Shown: positions 1 to 6,873, numbered from the stretch's first letter. The stretch: 8,340 nucleotides of DNA from Chitinophagaceae bacterium (GCA_020846105.1 JADLEN010000153.1:1-8340); one strand, 5' to 3'. Notes: generated by a model from the sequence alone, not told the origin. Translations and numbers: made by a program.

Positions 1-1743
1 TACGATTCTGTGGTAATGAATGCTTTTAGTGTAGCAGACACCCCTGTAGTATTTAACTGGACAGGTCCTGGTGGCTTTACGGGCGTAGGACCAAAAATTA
101 CTTTTGTGGACGCAGACCCTTCTTTGTCTGGTACCTATTTTGTAACAGCTACTTCTGGTGGCAAAACGTCTTCGCCACTTGCGGTAGAAGTAATTGTGTA
201 CCCAAAGCCAACAATACCTAATGTACTGAACGCAAATATGTGCCAATATGAGCCAGACGGAACTTTGAGAACTGATGGTAAAAATGTTATTTGGTACAAT
301 GTACCCGTTGGTGGTTTTGGTGACACTATAGCCCCTAAGTTGCCAACTTACACACCCAACACAGCTACTTTCTACCTTACACAAACAGTAAATGGCTGTG
401 TGAGCGATAGAGGAAAAGTGGTAGTGAATGTTTTGTTGAAACCTGCCCCTCCTGTAGTAATATCTCCGGTAACTTATTGCCAACTTCAAGAGCCAGACTT
501 GGCTGCTAAGGGCAACGATCTTAAATGGTACCTCGATTCGGCAGGTGGTGTGGCTAGTACTATAAGCCCTATACCACCAACTGGCTTCCCAGACGAAATA
601 GACTATTATGTAACCCAAACTATTAATGGTTGCGAAAGTGACCGTGTGCGTATAAGAGTAATAGTGTATGAGCAGCCAAACGGTATTGTGCTGCATTACA
701 AGCCTTTTGTGTGCCAATACGATACAGCTTCATTCCTTTACTTCGGTAATGCCTCACCAAGCTTGGAGTACAAATGGTTTAGCACAGACGGAGAATTTAT
801 AAGTGGTGGTGGCCAAGGCCCTGTAGTTTATAGGTTTAATGATTGGGGAGACAAAGTAGTGAGCCTTTATGTAAATAATGGCAAGTGTGCTACCTTCAAG
901 ATAAACGATACAATAGCCGTACGCCAAGCGCCAACTGCTGCAATAGACTCTGTATGGAGCAATGTATGTATCAACGTGCCAACAACCATAACCATGGACA
1001 CGACTACATCAAACATTGAAAATTATGTTTGGAACTGGGCTGGTGGTGTTTTGACCAACGAAACAATAAATGGTGGCCCTTACGGCGTGTATTGGACTAC
1101 ACCGGGTACTAAAATATTAGATCTTGTGGTATACCACCGCGGATGCCCATCTTTAACGATAAACCAAGAAGTGATAGTAAGAGACAAGCCAAATGCGTCG
1201 ATAATATCTGTGGCTAAGGTAACTAACTACGGTGCTGACACCATGGCTTTGTATGGTAAAATATGTTCTAGAGATACATTGGTGTTTACGGCTTACAGAG
1301 ATACATCTTATCAGTACAGATGGTCGCCGGAATACTACTTTGATGTAAAAAATACTTACATGGCTGCCGATAGAATGAATAATCCTGCATTCGTAAGGGT
1401 GGATGTGGTAAATAAGTACGGCTGTAAGTCTGCAGATAGTATGTTTGTAAATGCAGAGTCTTGCTGCGATATGACGATGCCAAATGCCTTTACACCTAAT
1501 GGCGATAGAAGAAATGATGTCTTCCGCCCGCTGAGAGATGGTAGACAAGAGATTATAACTTTTAGAGTGGTGAATAGATGGGGACAAGTAGTGTTTGAGA
1601 GCGCTAACACAGATACCCAAGGATGGGACGGTATGTTTGCCGGTAAAATCCAAGATATGGGTGTGTATCAGTACTATATTAAGTATCGTTGCCTAGATGG
1701 TAAGATGTACGAACTGAAAGGTGATGTGACGCTGATAAGATAA
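1..1743 (+). CDS. T9SS-secreted multi-domain Ig/PKD-like protein with CHU_C sorting domain (5' end missing)
   Basis: The reading frame is open from base 1 and ends in tandem TAA stops at 1741 and 1744, so this is the C-terminal part of a longer protein. The GTG at 10 is not a real start. Numbering from that codon, residues 1-63, 66-142 and 146-220 are Ig-like beta domains. The last two share a repeat (YxTQTxNGCxSDR, near 122-134 and 200-212) and end in V/I-rich strands followed by a Pro-rich linker. About 221-304, 309-390 and 392-482 look PKD/Ig-like, most with a Cys pair. Residues 484-577 are a gliding-motility-associated C-terminal domain: PNAFTPNGDRRNDVF, then NRWGQVVFES, GWDG, GVYQYYIKY and a final KGDVTLIR. 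In Bacteroidota this domain directs type IX secretion and cell-surface attachment or release. The protein is therefore probably an exported adhesin or surface protein; the ligand is unknown. A strong terminator follows at 1770-1809. Confidence 0.93.
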   Translation, partial: YDSVVMNAFSVADTPVVFNWTGPGGFTGVGPKITFVDADPSLSGTYFVTATSGGKTSSPLAVEVIVYPKPTIPNVLNANMCQYEPDGTLRTDGKNVIWYNVPVGGFGDTIAPKLPTYTPNTATFYLTQTVNGCVSDRGKVVVNVLLKPAPPVVISPVTYCQLQEPDLAAKGNDLKWYLDSAGGVASTISPIPPTGFPDEIDYYVTQTINGCESDRVRIRVIVYEQPNGIVLHYKPFVCQYDTASFLYFGNASPSLEYKWFSTDGEFISGGGQGPVVYRFNDWGDKVVSLYVNNGKCATFKINDTIAVRQAPTAAIDSVWSNVCINVPTTITMDTTTSNIENYVWNWAGGVLTNETINGGPYGVYWTTPGTKILDLVVYHRGCPSLTINQEVIVRDKPNASIISVAKVTNYGADTMALYGKICSRDTLVFTAYRDTSYQYRWSPEYYFDVKNTYMAADRMNNPAFVRVDVVNKYGCKSADSMFVNAESCCDMTMPNAFTPNGDRRNDVFRPLRDGRQEIITFRVVNRWGQVVFESANTDTQGWDGMFAGKIQDMGVYQYYIKYRCLDGKMYELKGDVTLIR

Positions 1744-1769
1744 TAAGCTACTAACAATGGCTAGGTGTA

Positions 1770-1809
1770 AAAAAAGGAAGACAGGCTGTATGGCTTGTCT
1801 TCCTTTTTT
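1770..1809. terminator. Bidirectional intrinsic terminator between convergent genes
   Basis: A 17-bp stem (1770-1786 with 1793-1809) encloses a 6-nt loop. Pairing is perfect apart from one G-T wobble at 1784/1795. The outer pairs are six A with six T, giving a U-tract on either transcript. The hairpin starts 26 nt after the stop of the secreted-protein gene and lies 32 nt beyond the stop of the convergent gene at 1842, so it probably terminates both. Confidence 0.88.
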
Positions 1810-1841
1810 GTTGGGGGGTATGGGAGCCTAAGGGCAAATGG

Positions 1842-2552
1842 CTAGCTGTGGCTATCTTGTGGGCTGCTATGAGTGGTGATGAGGGCAAGGACGTGTGTAA
1901 AGGTAAACTGGCGACGTAGGCCAGTTTGGTTTTTGAAGAGGGCTTGGCCATCGGCAAACAGAGTGATGAGGCTGGCATAGATGCTGTTGAAGGCGGCTAT
2001 CTTGGTATGGGTGGCGTTATAGGCAGCTTGCTCGGCACCAATGAAGGCTATAAAAAGTGTATCGAAGGTGGCAATATGTGCTTGGTAGCTAGTGGCAAAG
2101 CTAGCGGGCATGTTTTGGCCAGCACTGAGTGTGGCGCTGTGGGTGACTAAAAAGTTGGCTGCGGAGGTGTTGAGGGATTGGAGCTGCTGCCAATTGTGGT
2201 TTTGGGCTTTGGCGTAGCGTGCGGCGCCAGCTTCGGAGAGGCGAAAACGGAGCGTGTCTGTGGGGAAGCTGGTGAGGATATAGCGCTTGAGCTGCTGCCA
2301 ATGTGATAGGCAATGGCTGGCTTGCTGCTGTAGCTGGATATGGAGGACTTGGAGCTGGGCGCTGCGCACTTGACTATCGGGGAGGGCGTTGGCGGCATCT
2401 ATGGCGGCGAGGGCTTGGGTGGCTAGCTCTTGGGTGTAATATCCGCGGAGGGTGGCGAAGGCGGGTAGCTGCCGAAGGTAGTTGCCCCAACCGGTGGTAG
2501 CAAGGGTTACGAGCTGGGTTTGGGTGCAATGGTACCGGGGCTTGGAAGGCAT
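1842..2552 (-). CDS. Hypothetical Ala/Gln-rich helical protein, 236 aa
   Basis: The frame runs from ATG at 2552 to TAG at 1842-1844. I cannot assign a function. The protein has no signal peptide or membrane segment. It is rich in Ala, Gln, Leu and Thr, with heptad-like helical stretches near 45-90 and 110-200, and Trp at 22, 85 and 121. The C-terminal part (DGQALFKN at 201-208, then RRQFTFTHVLALI) looks like a folded, conserved end rather than low complexity. From memory it resembles an unnamed group of roughly 220-240-residue Bacteroidota hypotheticals; this is not verified. By eye the gene is richer in G+C than the secreted-protein gene, with some stretches above 60 percent. It stands alone: it converges on the terminator at 1770-1809 and has a kilobase without genes upstream. 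No clear -7 element or ribosome binding site precedes it. Its sensible amino-acid pattern and shared terminator make it a likely real gene. Confidence 0.75.
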   Translation of the reverse strand: MPSKPRYHCTQTQLVTLATTGWGNYLRQLPAFATLRGYYTQELATQALAAIDAANALPDSQVRSAQLQVLHIQLQQQASHCLSHWQQLKRYILTSFPTDTLRFRLSEAGAARYAKAQNHNWQQLQSLNTSAANFLVTHSATLSAGQNMPASFATSYQAHIATFDTLFIAFIGAEQAAYNATHTKIAAFNSIYASLITLFADGQALFKNQTGLRRQFTFTHVLALITTHSSPQDSHS

Positions 2553-2574
2553 GACTATGGTGTATGTATGTGAA

Positions 2575-3080
2575 TACTTGGTGGCAATGTAAGAACTTTT
2601 GTGGAATAAAAGAAATATCTTGTGTGTTTGGTGATATGGGTGCTGTGAGGGATGGTATTGTTTTAGAGATAAAAAAGATAGAAATAGCGTTGTGCTCTAT
2701 AGTATGTGTGATGTAGAAAAAATGGACTGTGGTATTTACTATTGATGTTGTGCTATTAGGGATAGTATCTGTGATGTGGTGTATATCTATTGGGAATGAT
2801 GATATAGTAATAGGGATAGTATAAAATAGTGTTGTGATATTTGATATTGTGTGTGTGGTGTATGGTATGTTTTGTGCGATGGGTAATATTGGTACTGCGA
2901 TGCTTGTTTTGGTAAGTTTAGAGCAGGATATTGGTGCTTGTGTGGCGCTTGGGTAGTGGTGAATGGCTGTGCGTGGTGTGTGGGTGCTGCTTGGGGTTGG
3001 TTTTTTACTGAATATGGGTGCTTGGGTGCTGCTGGGGTGCAAATGTATAGATGATATGTGTGGTGGTGTGTGGGATTTGG
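2575..3080. other. C-depleted, G/T-rich non-coding tract with degenerate repeats
   Basis: No convincing gene occurs here. Counting 2581-3060 by hand on the plus strand gives about 29 C and about 159 G in 480 bases, a GC skew near 0.7. The tract reuses short words. ATAGTATSTGTGATGTRG occurs at 2699 and 2762, GGGATRGTAT at 2649, 2759 and 2813, and GGGTGCTG at 2638, 2982 and 3024. Long open frames on the minus strand follow from the scarcity of C, which removes CTA and TCA, two of the three complementary stop triplets. Origin and role are unknown; a decayed repeat array or an untranslated transcript are both possible. Confidence 0.6.
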
Positions 3081-3100
3081 TCTATAGGTAGGTGGCATGG

Positions 3101-3181
3101 CGCTGCTACGCGTAAGGGCGAGGGATTGCAGCGGATATCCTTTTGCCCTTTTTCTGGGCAAAAGATAGCAGCGGAAAGCCC
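3101..3181. repeat. REP-like palindromic intergenic element
   Basis: The core is a hairpin with a 9-bp perfect stem, CTTTTGCCC (3140-3148) with GGGCAAAAG (3156-3164), and a 7-nt loop. GCAGCGGA is directly repeated on its two sides (3128-3135 and 3168-3175). CGCTGC at 3101-3106 is the inverse of GCAGCG at 3128-3133, and the palindrome TACGCGTA (3107-3114) lies between them. A small stem GTGCT/AGCAC follows at 3183-3194. The nested symmetry and the abrupt rise in C content relative to the adjacent tract suggest a discrete repeated element. From memory, similar sequences recur between Bacteroidota genes; copy number cannot be seen in this window. Confidence 0.55.
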
Positions 3182-3204
3182 GGTGCTTTAGCACGCCCCC
3201 AAAT

Positions 3205-3395
3205 AGTTTTACTAGAAATGTTTTTTTTTACCACAAAGGTTTTTTACCACAAAGGGCACGAAGATTCTTCACAAAGGACACGAAGGTTTTTACCACGAAG
3301 GTTTTTACTAGAAATGGTTTTTTTACCACAAAGGTTTTTTACCACAAAGGGCACGAAGATTTTTCACAAAGGGCACGAAGGTTTTTAGTAGGAAG
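3205..3395. repeat. 95-bp tandem duplication of ACCACAAAGG-type repeat
   Basis: Two copies of a unit of about 95-96 bp lie head to tail (about 3205-3300 and 3301-3395). ACTAGAAATG recurs at 3211 and 3307, ACCACAAAGG at 3230 and 3325, and ACCACAAAGGGCACGAAGAT at 3246 and 3341. Each unit is itself built from shorter variants of ACCACAAAGG, CACAAAGGRCACGAAGG and T-runs. The copies differ by a few substitutions and T-run lengths. Degenerate repeats of this kind are common in intergenic DNA of many bacteria and often create false small ORFs. There is no coding or CRISPR structure. Confidence 0.85.
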
Positions 3396-3405
3396 TGTTT
3401 TTTAT

Positions 3406-3455
3406 CAAAAAGATTTTGGGCAAAAAGATTTTTGGCACTGAGGGCGCACTGAGGG
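3406..3455. repeat. Short tandem direct repeats
   Basis: CAAAAAGATTTTGGG (3406-3420) is followed directly by CAAAAAGATTTTTGGC (3421-3436). GCACTGAGGG then appears twice with an 11-nt period (3435-3444 and 3446-3455). These continue the repeat-rich character of the gap and look like products of replication slippage. No gene is seen between 3396 and the terminator at 3480. Confidence 0.7.
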
Positions 3456-3479
3456 TGCAATGGGGTGCTGTGGATGGGC

Positions 3480-3516
3480 AAAAAAAAAAGAGGCAAGCTA
3501 TTGGGTAGCTTGCCTC
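3480..3516 (-). terminator. Intrinsic terminator of the acyl-CoA dehydrogenase gene
   Basis: Read on the minus strand, a perfect 11-bp stem (3506-3516 with 3490-3500) with a 5-nt loop is followed immediately by ten U residues (plus-strand A-run 3480-3489). It starts about 28 nt after the stop codon at 3544-3546, and it is the likely end of the three-gene minus-strand transcript. Confidence 0.93.
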
Positions 3517-3543
3517 GGTTTGTTGTTCTATTTTTTATATTTT

Positions 3544-4686
3544 TTAGCCTTTGAGTACGTTGCGGCTGATGACTATTTTTTGTACTTCGCTTGTGCCTTC
3601 GTATATCTGTGTGATTTTGGCGTCGCGCATCATACGCTCTACGTGAAATTCTTTTACGTATCCGTAGCCACCGTGTATTTGTACGGCTTCGGAGGTTACC
3701 CATTGGGCTATTTCGGAGGCGTATAGCTTGGCCATGGCGGCGGCTTGCTCGTAGTCTTGGTGGGCGTCTTTGAGCCAGGCTGCTTTGAGGCATAGTAGGC
3801 GGGCGCCTTCGATGGCGGTGGCCATGTCTGCTAGTTTGAAGGCGATGGCTTGGTGGTGTTGTATTTCTTTGCCAAATGCTTTGCGCTCTTTGGAGTATTT
3901 GAGGGCTAGCTCGTATGCGCCGCTGGCTATGCCTAGGGCTTGGGATGCTATGCCGATACGGCCGCCAGCTAGGGTTTTCATTGCAAATTTGAATCCGAAG
4001 CCGTCTTCGCCAATGCGGTCTGTTTTGGGTACTTTGACGTCTTGAAACATGATGCTGTGGGTGTCGCTACCGCGGATGCCCATCTTGTTTTCTTTGGCGC
4101 CTACTACTACGCCGGGTGTGTTTTTGGGGATGATGAGGGCGTTGATGCCTCGGTGTCCTTTTTCGATATCTGTTTGGGTGATAACGATGTAATAGGTGGC
4201 GGAGTTGCCGTTGGTGATCCAGTTTTTGATACCGTTGACTAGGTAATGATCGCCCATGTCTATGGCTGTGGTGCGCTGCGATGTGGCGTCTGAGCCTGCT
4301 TCGGGCTCGCTGAGCAAGAATGCGCCTATGGCTTTGCCAGATGCTATTTCGGTGAGGTATTTTTGTTTTTGGTCTTCGTTGCCATAGGTTTCGAGGCCCC
4401 AGCATACGAGTGAGTTGTTGACACTCATACATACGGATGTGGATGCGTCTATTTTAGAAATTTCTTCCATGGCTAGTACATAAGACACGGCGTCCATGCC
4501 AGAGCCGCCGTATTCTGGCGATACCATCATGCCCATAAATCCGAGTTCGCCAAGTTTGGCTATCTGCTCTGTGGGGAATTTTTGGTGTTCGTCGCGCTCT
4601 ATAACGCCTGGAAGTAGTTCTGTGCGGGCAAATTCGCGAGCGGCAGCTTGTACGGCCAATTGCTCTTCGGAGAGTTGAAAATTCAT
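3544..4686 (-). CDS. Acyl-CoA dehydrogenase (short-chain/butyryl-CoA type)
   Basis: This cytosolic FAD enzyme, 380 aa, is the full usual length for the family. It introduces a trans-2 double bond into acyl-CoA thioesters and passes electrons to electron-transfer flavoprotein in beta-oxidation or branched-chain amino-acid breakdown. All three family regions are present. The N-terminal helical domain covers about 1-118. The middle beta domain carries signature 1, LLSEPEAGSDA (124-134). The C-terminal helical domain carries RKAFGKEIQHHQA (268-280, FAD contacts) and signature 2, QIHGGYGY with ERMMRDAKI (336-358). The catalytic base is most likely E363 in IYEGTSEVQ, the position used by short- and medium-chain enzymes. 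Chain-length specificity cannot be read reliably from sequence. ATG at 4686 has no Shine-Dalgarno sequence, as is usual in Bacteroidota. The gene lies 78 nt after truB and ends in the terminator at 3480-3516. Confidence 0.95.
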   Translation of the reverse strand: MNFQLSEEQLAVQAAAREFARTELLPGVIERDEHQKFPTEQIAKLGELGFMGMMVSPEYGGSGMDAVSYVLAMEEISKIDASTSVCMSVNNSLVCWGLETYGNEDQKQKYLTEIASGKAIGAFLLSEPEAGSDATSQRTTAIDMGDHYLVNGIKNWITNGNSATYYIVITQTDIEKGHRGINALIIPKNTPGVVVGAKENKMGIRGSDTHSIMFQDVKVPKTDRIGEDGFGFKFAMKTLAGGRIGIASQALGIASGAYELALKYSKERKAFGKEIQHHQAIAFKLADMATAIEGARLLCLKAAWLKDAHQDYEQAAAMAKLYASEIAQWVTSEAVQIHGGYGYVKEFHVERMMRDAKITQIYEGTSEVQKIVISRNVLKG

Positions 4687-4711
4687 AAATGAAGTATTGT
4701 TTAAAATTGAG

Positions 4712-4729
4712 AGGGCGAAAATACGCCTT
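4712..4729 (-). other. Small hairpin in truB-acyl-CoA dehydrogenase gap
   Basis: A 6-bp stem (4712-4717 with 4724-4729, one G-T wobble) encloses the loop AAAATA in the 78-nt gap. On the minus strand it is followed by a weakly U-rich stretch, CTCAATTTT. It could be a leaky terminator, a 5' UTR structure or chance. No TAnnTTTG element was found in the gap. Confidence 0.3.
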
Positions 4730-4764
4730 AAAAATAGAAAGTGAAATAATTTTTGATTTTACGG

Positions 4765-5451
4765 CTATAGGCTTTGCTCTTTGAGGTAGCTTATCCACTG
4801 GTCTACGCTCCAAGCGTCTGCTACTTTGAAGTTGCCTATTTGTGTGCGGCATAGGGCTTGTAGGTAGCCGCCGCAGCCTAGGGCTTGGCCATAGTCTTGG
4901 GCTAGGGAGCGTATGTAGGTGCCGGTGCTGCAGGTGACCCGGAAATGTACTTCGGGCAGGGCTATTTTTGTAAGCTGGAACTCGCCGATGGTTACAGGGC
5001 GTGCGGCAAGGTTTACCTCTTTGCCGGCACGGGCAAGCTCGTATGCGCGCTGGCCGTCTTTGCGAATGGCAGAGTGGGCGGGTGGCATTTGTAGTATATC
5101 GCCAATGAAAGCTTTTGTGGCAGCAAGTAAATCTTCTTCGGTAAGATGCTCGTAGGGTTTGAAATTTTCGGGCTCGCTCTCCAAATCGTAAGTAGGGGTG
5201 CTAGCGCCTAGGTGTATGATGCCTGTGTACTCTTTGGGTAGCATCTGGTATTCGGTAATTTTTTTGGTAAAAGGGCCCGTGCAGCAAATGAGTAGGCCTG
5301 TGGCAAGGGGGTCTAGGGTGCCCGCATGGCCTATCTTGGCTTGGATGGGCTTGCGTAGTTTGTGCACCACGTCGAAGGAGGTCCAGGTGTAAGGCTTATC
5401 TACAAGTATTACTGCGCCTGCTTGCATTTGTAGGATAGTAGGTATGGTCAT
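4765..5451 (-). CDS. truB: tRNA pseudouridine(55) synthase TruB, PUA-less form
   Basis: TruB converts U55 of the T-psi-C loop of tRNAs to pseudouridine. Numbered from ATG at 5451, the protein is 228 aa. The N-terminal VDKPYTWTSFDVV (17-29) is followed by the catalytic loop GHAGTLDPLATG (41-52) with the nucleophile D47. Then come QMPPAHSAIRKDGQRAYELARAG (about 121-143) and CSTGTYIRSLAQDYG (174-188), all standard TruB motifs. It is shorter than E. coli TruB (314 aa) and lacks the C-terminal PUA domain, which I recall is normal in this phylum. The frame is open up to an ATG at 5547, but that start would overlap the transporter gene by 56 nt and add unconserved residues. ATG at 5451 leaves a 40-nt gap; ATG at 5427 is also possible. 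The gene is probably cotranscribed with the upstream transporter. Confidence 0.95.
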   Translation of the reverse strand: MTIPTILQMQAGAVILVDKPYTWTSFDVVHKLRKPIQAKIGHAGTLDPLATGLLICCTGPFTKKITEYQMLPKEYTGIIHLGASTPTYDLESEPENFKPYEHLTEEDLLAATKAFIGDILQMPPAHSAIRKDGQRAYELARAGKEVNLAARPVTIGEFQLTKIALPEVHFRVTCSTGTYIRSLAQDYGQALGCGGYLQALCRTQIGNFKVADAWSVDQWISYLKEQSL

Positions 5452-5491
5452 AGGTATAAAAGTATAAAAGATTGTGAGCGGGTGGTGGGGG

Positions 5492-6823
5492 TTAAATAAT
5501 TTTGTCTTTCCAACGGTTGCTGCGCAAATACAAGCCCGAAAGTACAAGAAGGCTGAGCCAATAGACGAGCTCGGAAAGCCAAGCCATAGCGAGCGACAGC
5601 TGCAAGCGCTGGATAAAAATGTAGCAATAAATAACGTAGATGAGTACGCAAGTGATTTCGATAAAAAGGTTGGTCCATGTGTTGCCGGTGCCTACCACCC
5701 CGTTAAACACGACTGTGGCTACAGACATAATCAAAGAGCCCAAAACCACAATGCGCAAAGCAGGTATGGCAAATGTGATGAGTGCAGCATCTGTAGTGTA
5801 CATAGCCAAGAAATAATGGGGAAACAGTACCAAAATGCCGCCAATAAAGAGTGTGCTGCCAAAACTGAGTGTTACAATCTTGCGGATGAGGGCCGGCACA
5901 GCCTCTTGGCGGCCCTGGCCAATAGTGCGGCTCACGAGGGTGTTGCAGCTAGCAGCAAAAGCCCAAGTGCCTACACCAATGATACCGAGTACGCTGCGCA
6001 ATATCTGAGAAGATGCGAGCGCCATAGTGCCCAAATGCTCTACATAAAAAAAGAAAATAAGCCAACCGCCAATGCCAAAAAAGTATTGGAGAATGAGTGG
6101 GAGCGACACAGATAGGCTGTCTTTGGCAAGCTCCAAATCGAAATAGATGATGTCTTTGAGCTCGTACTTTTTGTTCATTTTTTTGGCATAGAAAATGCCC
6201 CACATAAGTATAGCCGCCACCACCTCTGATATGACCGACGCCAAAGCAGCACCGTGCAAGCCCAGCGCACCAAAACCCCAATGCCCAAAAATGAGGCAAT
6301 AATCTAAAACGATATTGACCACAGTGGCCAATAGCGCACCCCAAATAATATATTTGGAACGGCCGGTGGCAATAAAAAAAGCATTGGCTACTTGGGTGAG
6401 CATGAGAAAAGGAAGGCCCCAAACGCGCACGAAAATAAAATCGACAGACAGCATCATGAGCTTATCGCTATCTAGGCTGAAAGAAAAAAGCAGTGGCGCT
6501 ATCCATAAGGAAAGCATCATTAAAGCCAAAGAAAAAAGGACAGAAAGTACTAGGCCATTTGCCAAGGTTTTGCCAAGGCTACGCCTATTGCCCTCGCCCA
6601 CACGCCGCGCCATAAGCACTTGCAAGCCACTGCTGAGGCCGTAGCCCACCATGGCTAATAGTAAATAAAAGACACCGCTAATACCATTGACCCCAAGCTC
6701 CTCGGGGCCTAGGCGCCCAATAAAAGCGGTGTTGGTAAGAAAGTTTATTTGGGGAATAAGCAAAGCAAGGGCAATAGGCCCCATGAGTTGGAAAATAGCT
6801 TTTGTGGTGATTTGGTTTTTCAA
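5492..6823 (-). CDS. MATE-family multidrug/cation antiporter
   Basis: This inner-membrane protein of 443 aa matches the usual MATE length and has about twelve hydrophobic segments. It contains two homologous MatE halves (about 12-175 and 235-400). GLSSGLQVLMARRVGEGN (62-79) in the first half is mirrored by the stretch ending TLVSRTIGQGR (295-305) in the second. ATGRSKY (152-158) is mirrored by GTGNTW (378-383), and GLHGAALAS (188-196) is a typical mid-domain signature. Members export drugs, dyes or metabolites in exchange for sodium or protons. The sequence looks closer to the DinF/NorM-type branches than to eukaryotic MATEs, but the substrate cannot be inferred. ATG at 6823 gives the expected short cytoplasmic N-terminus. 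It is the first gene of the minus-strand group and is divergent from the DUF3822 gene. Confidence 0.93.
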   Translation of the reverse strand: MKNQITTKAIFQLMGPIALALLIPQINFLTNTAFIGRLGPEELGVNGISGVFYLLLAMVGYGLSSGLQVLMARRVGEGNRRSLGKTLANGLVLSVLFSLALMMLSLWIAPLLFSFSLDSDKLMMLSVDFIFVRVWGLPFLMLTQVANAFFIATGRSKYIIWGALLATVVNIVLDYCLIFGHWGFGALGLHGAALASVISEVVAAILMWGIFYAKKMNKKYELKDIIYFDLELAKDSLSVSLPLILQYFFGIGGWLIFFFYVEHLGTMALASSQILRSVLGIIGVGTWAFAASCNTLVSRTIGQGRQEAVPALIRKIVTLSFGSTLFIGGILVLFPHYFLAMYTTDAALITFAIPALRIVVLGSLIMSVATVVFNGVVGTGNTWTNLFIEITCVLIYVIYCYIFIQRLQLSLAMAWLSELVYWLSLLVLSGLYLRSNRWKDKII

Positions 6824-6873
6824 TGCTTTGATGCTGTGTATTATTCTGTTATGGTGCTTAGCTGTTCAATTGT

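Noticed and set aside
1153..1653. Minus-strand open frame of 166 codons antisense to the secreted-protein gene
   Set aside because: It is a shadow of the CHU_C-domain coding frame, with no plausible protein features.
2374..3042. Minus-strand open frame of 222 codons rich in Thr, Ile, Pro and His
   Set aside because: It overlaps the better gene at 1842-2552 in another frame. It is open only because C is rare on the plus strand, which removes two of the three complementary stop triplets. The translation is low complexity without domain structure.
2787..3194. Minus-strand open frame of 135 codons across the G/T-rich tract and palindromic element
   Set aside because: The same compositional effect explains it. 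Its start lies inside the palindromic element and its translation is His/Pro/Tyr low complexity.
3143..3388. Plus-strand open frame of 81 codons
   Set aside because: It consists almost wholly of the tandem ACCACAAAGG repeats, a well-known source of false ORFs.
3205..3395. Possible CRISPR array
   Set aside because: Repeat units are degenerate and directly adjacent, the longer units are 95 bp without unique spacers, and no cas gene is present.
2553..3543. Insertion sequence or tRNA/attachment site in the long gap
   Set aside because: No transposase or integrase remnant, terminal inverted repeats with target duplication, or tRNA cloverleaf could be recognised by eye.
5452..5547. Extended N-terminus for TruB from ATG 5547
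   Set aside because: It would overlap the transporter gene by 56 nt and add residues that TruB proteins do not share. ATG 5451 gives a normal N-terminus.
5474..6115. Plus-strand open frame of 213 codons antisense to the transporter
   Set aside because: It is fully antisense to a clear MATE gene and its translation has no recognisable pattern.
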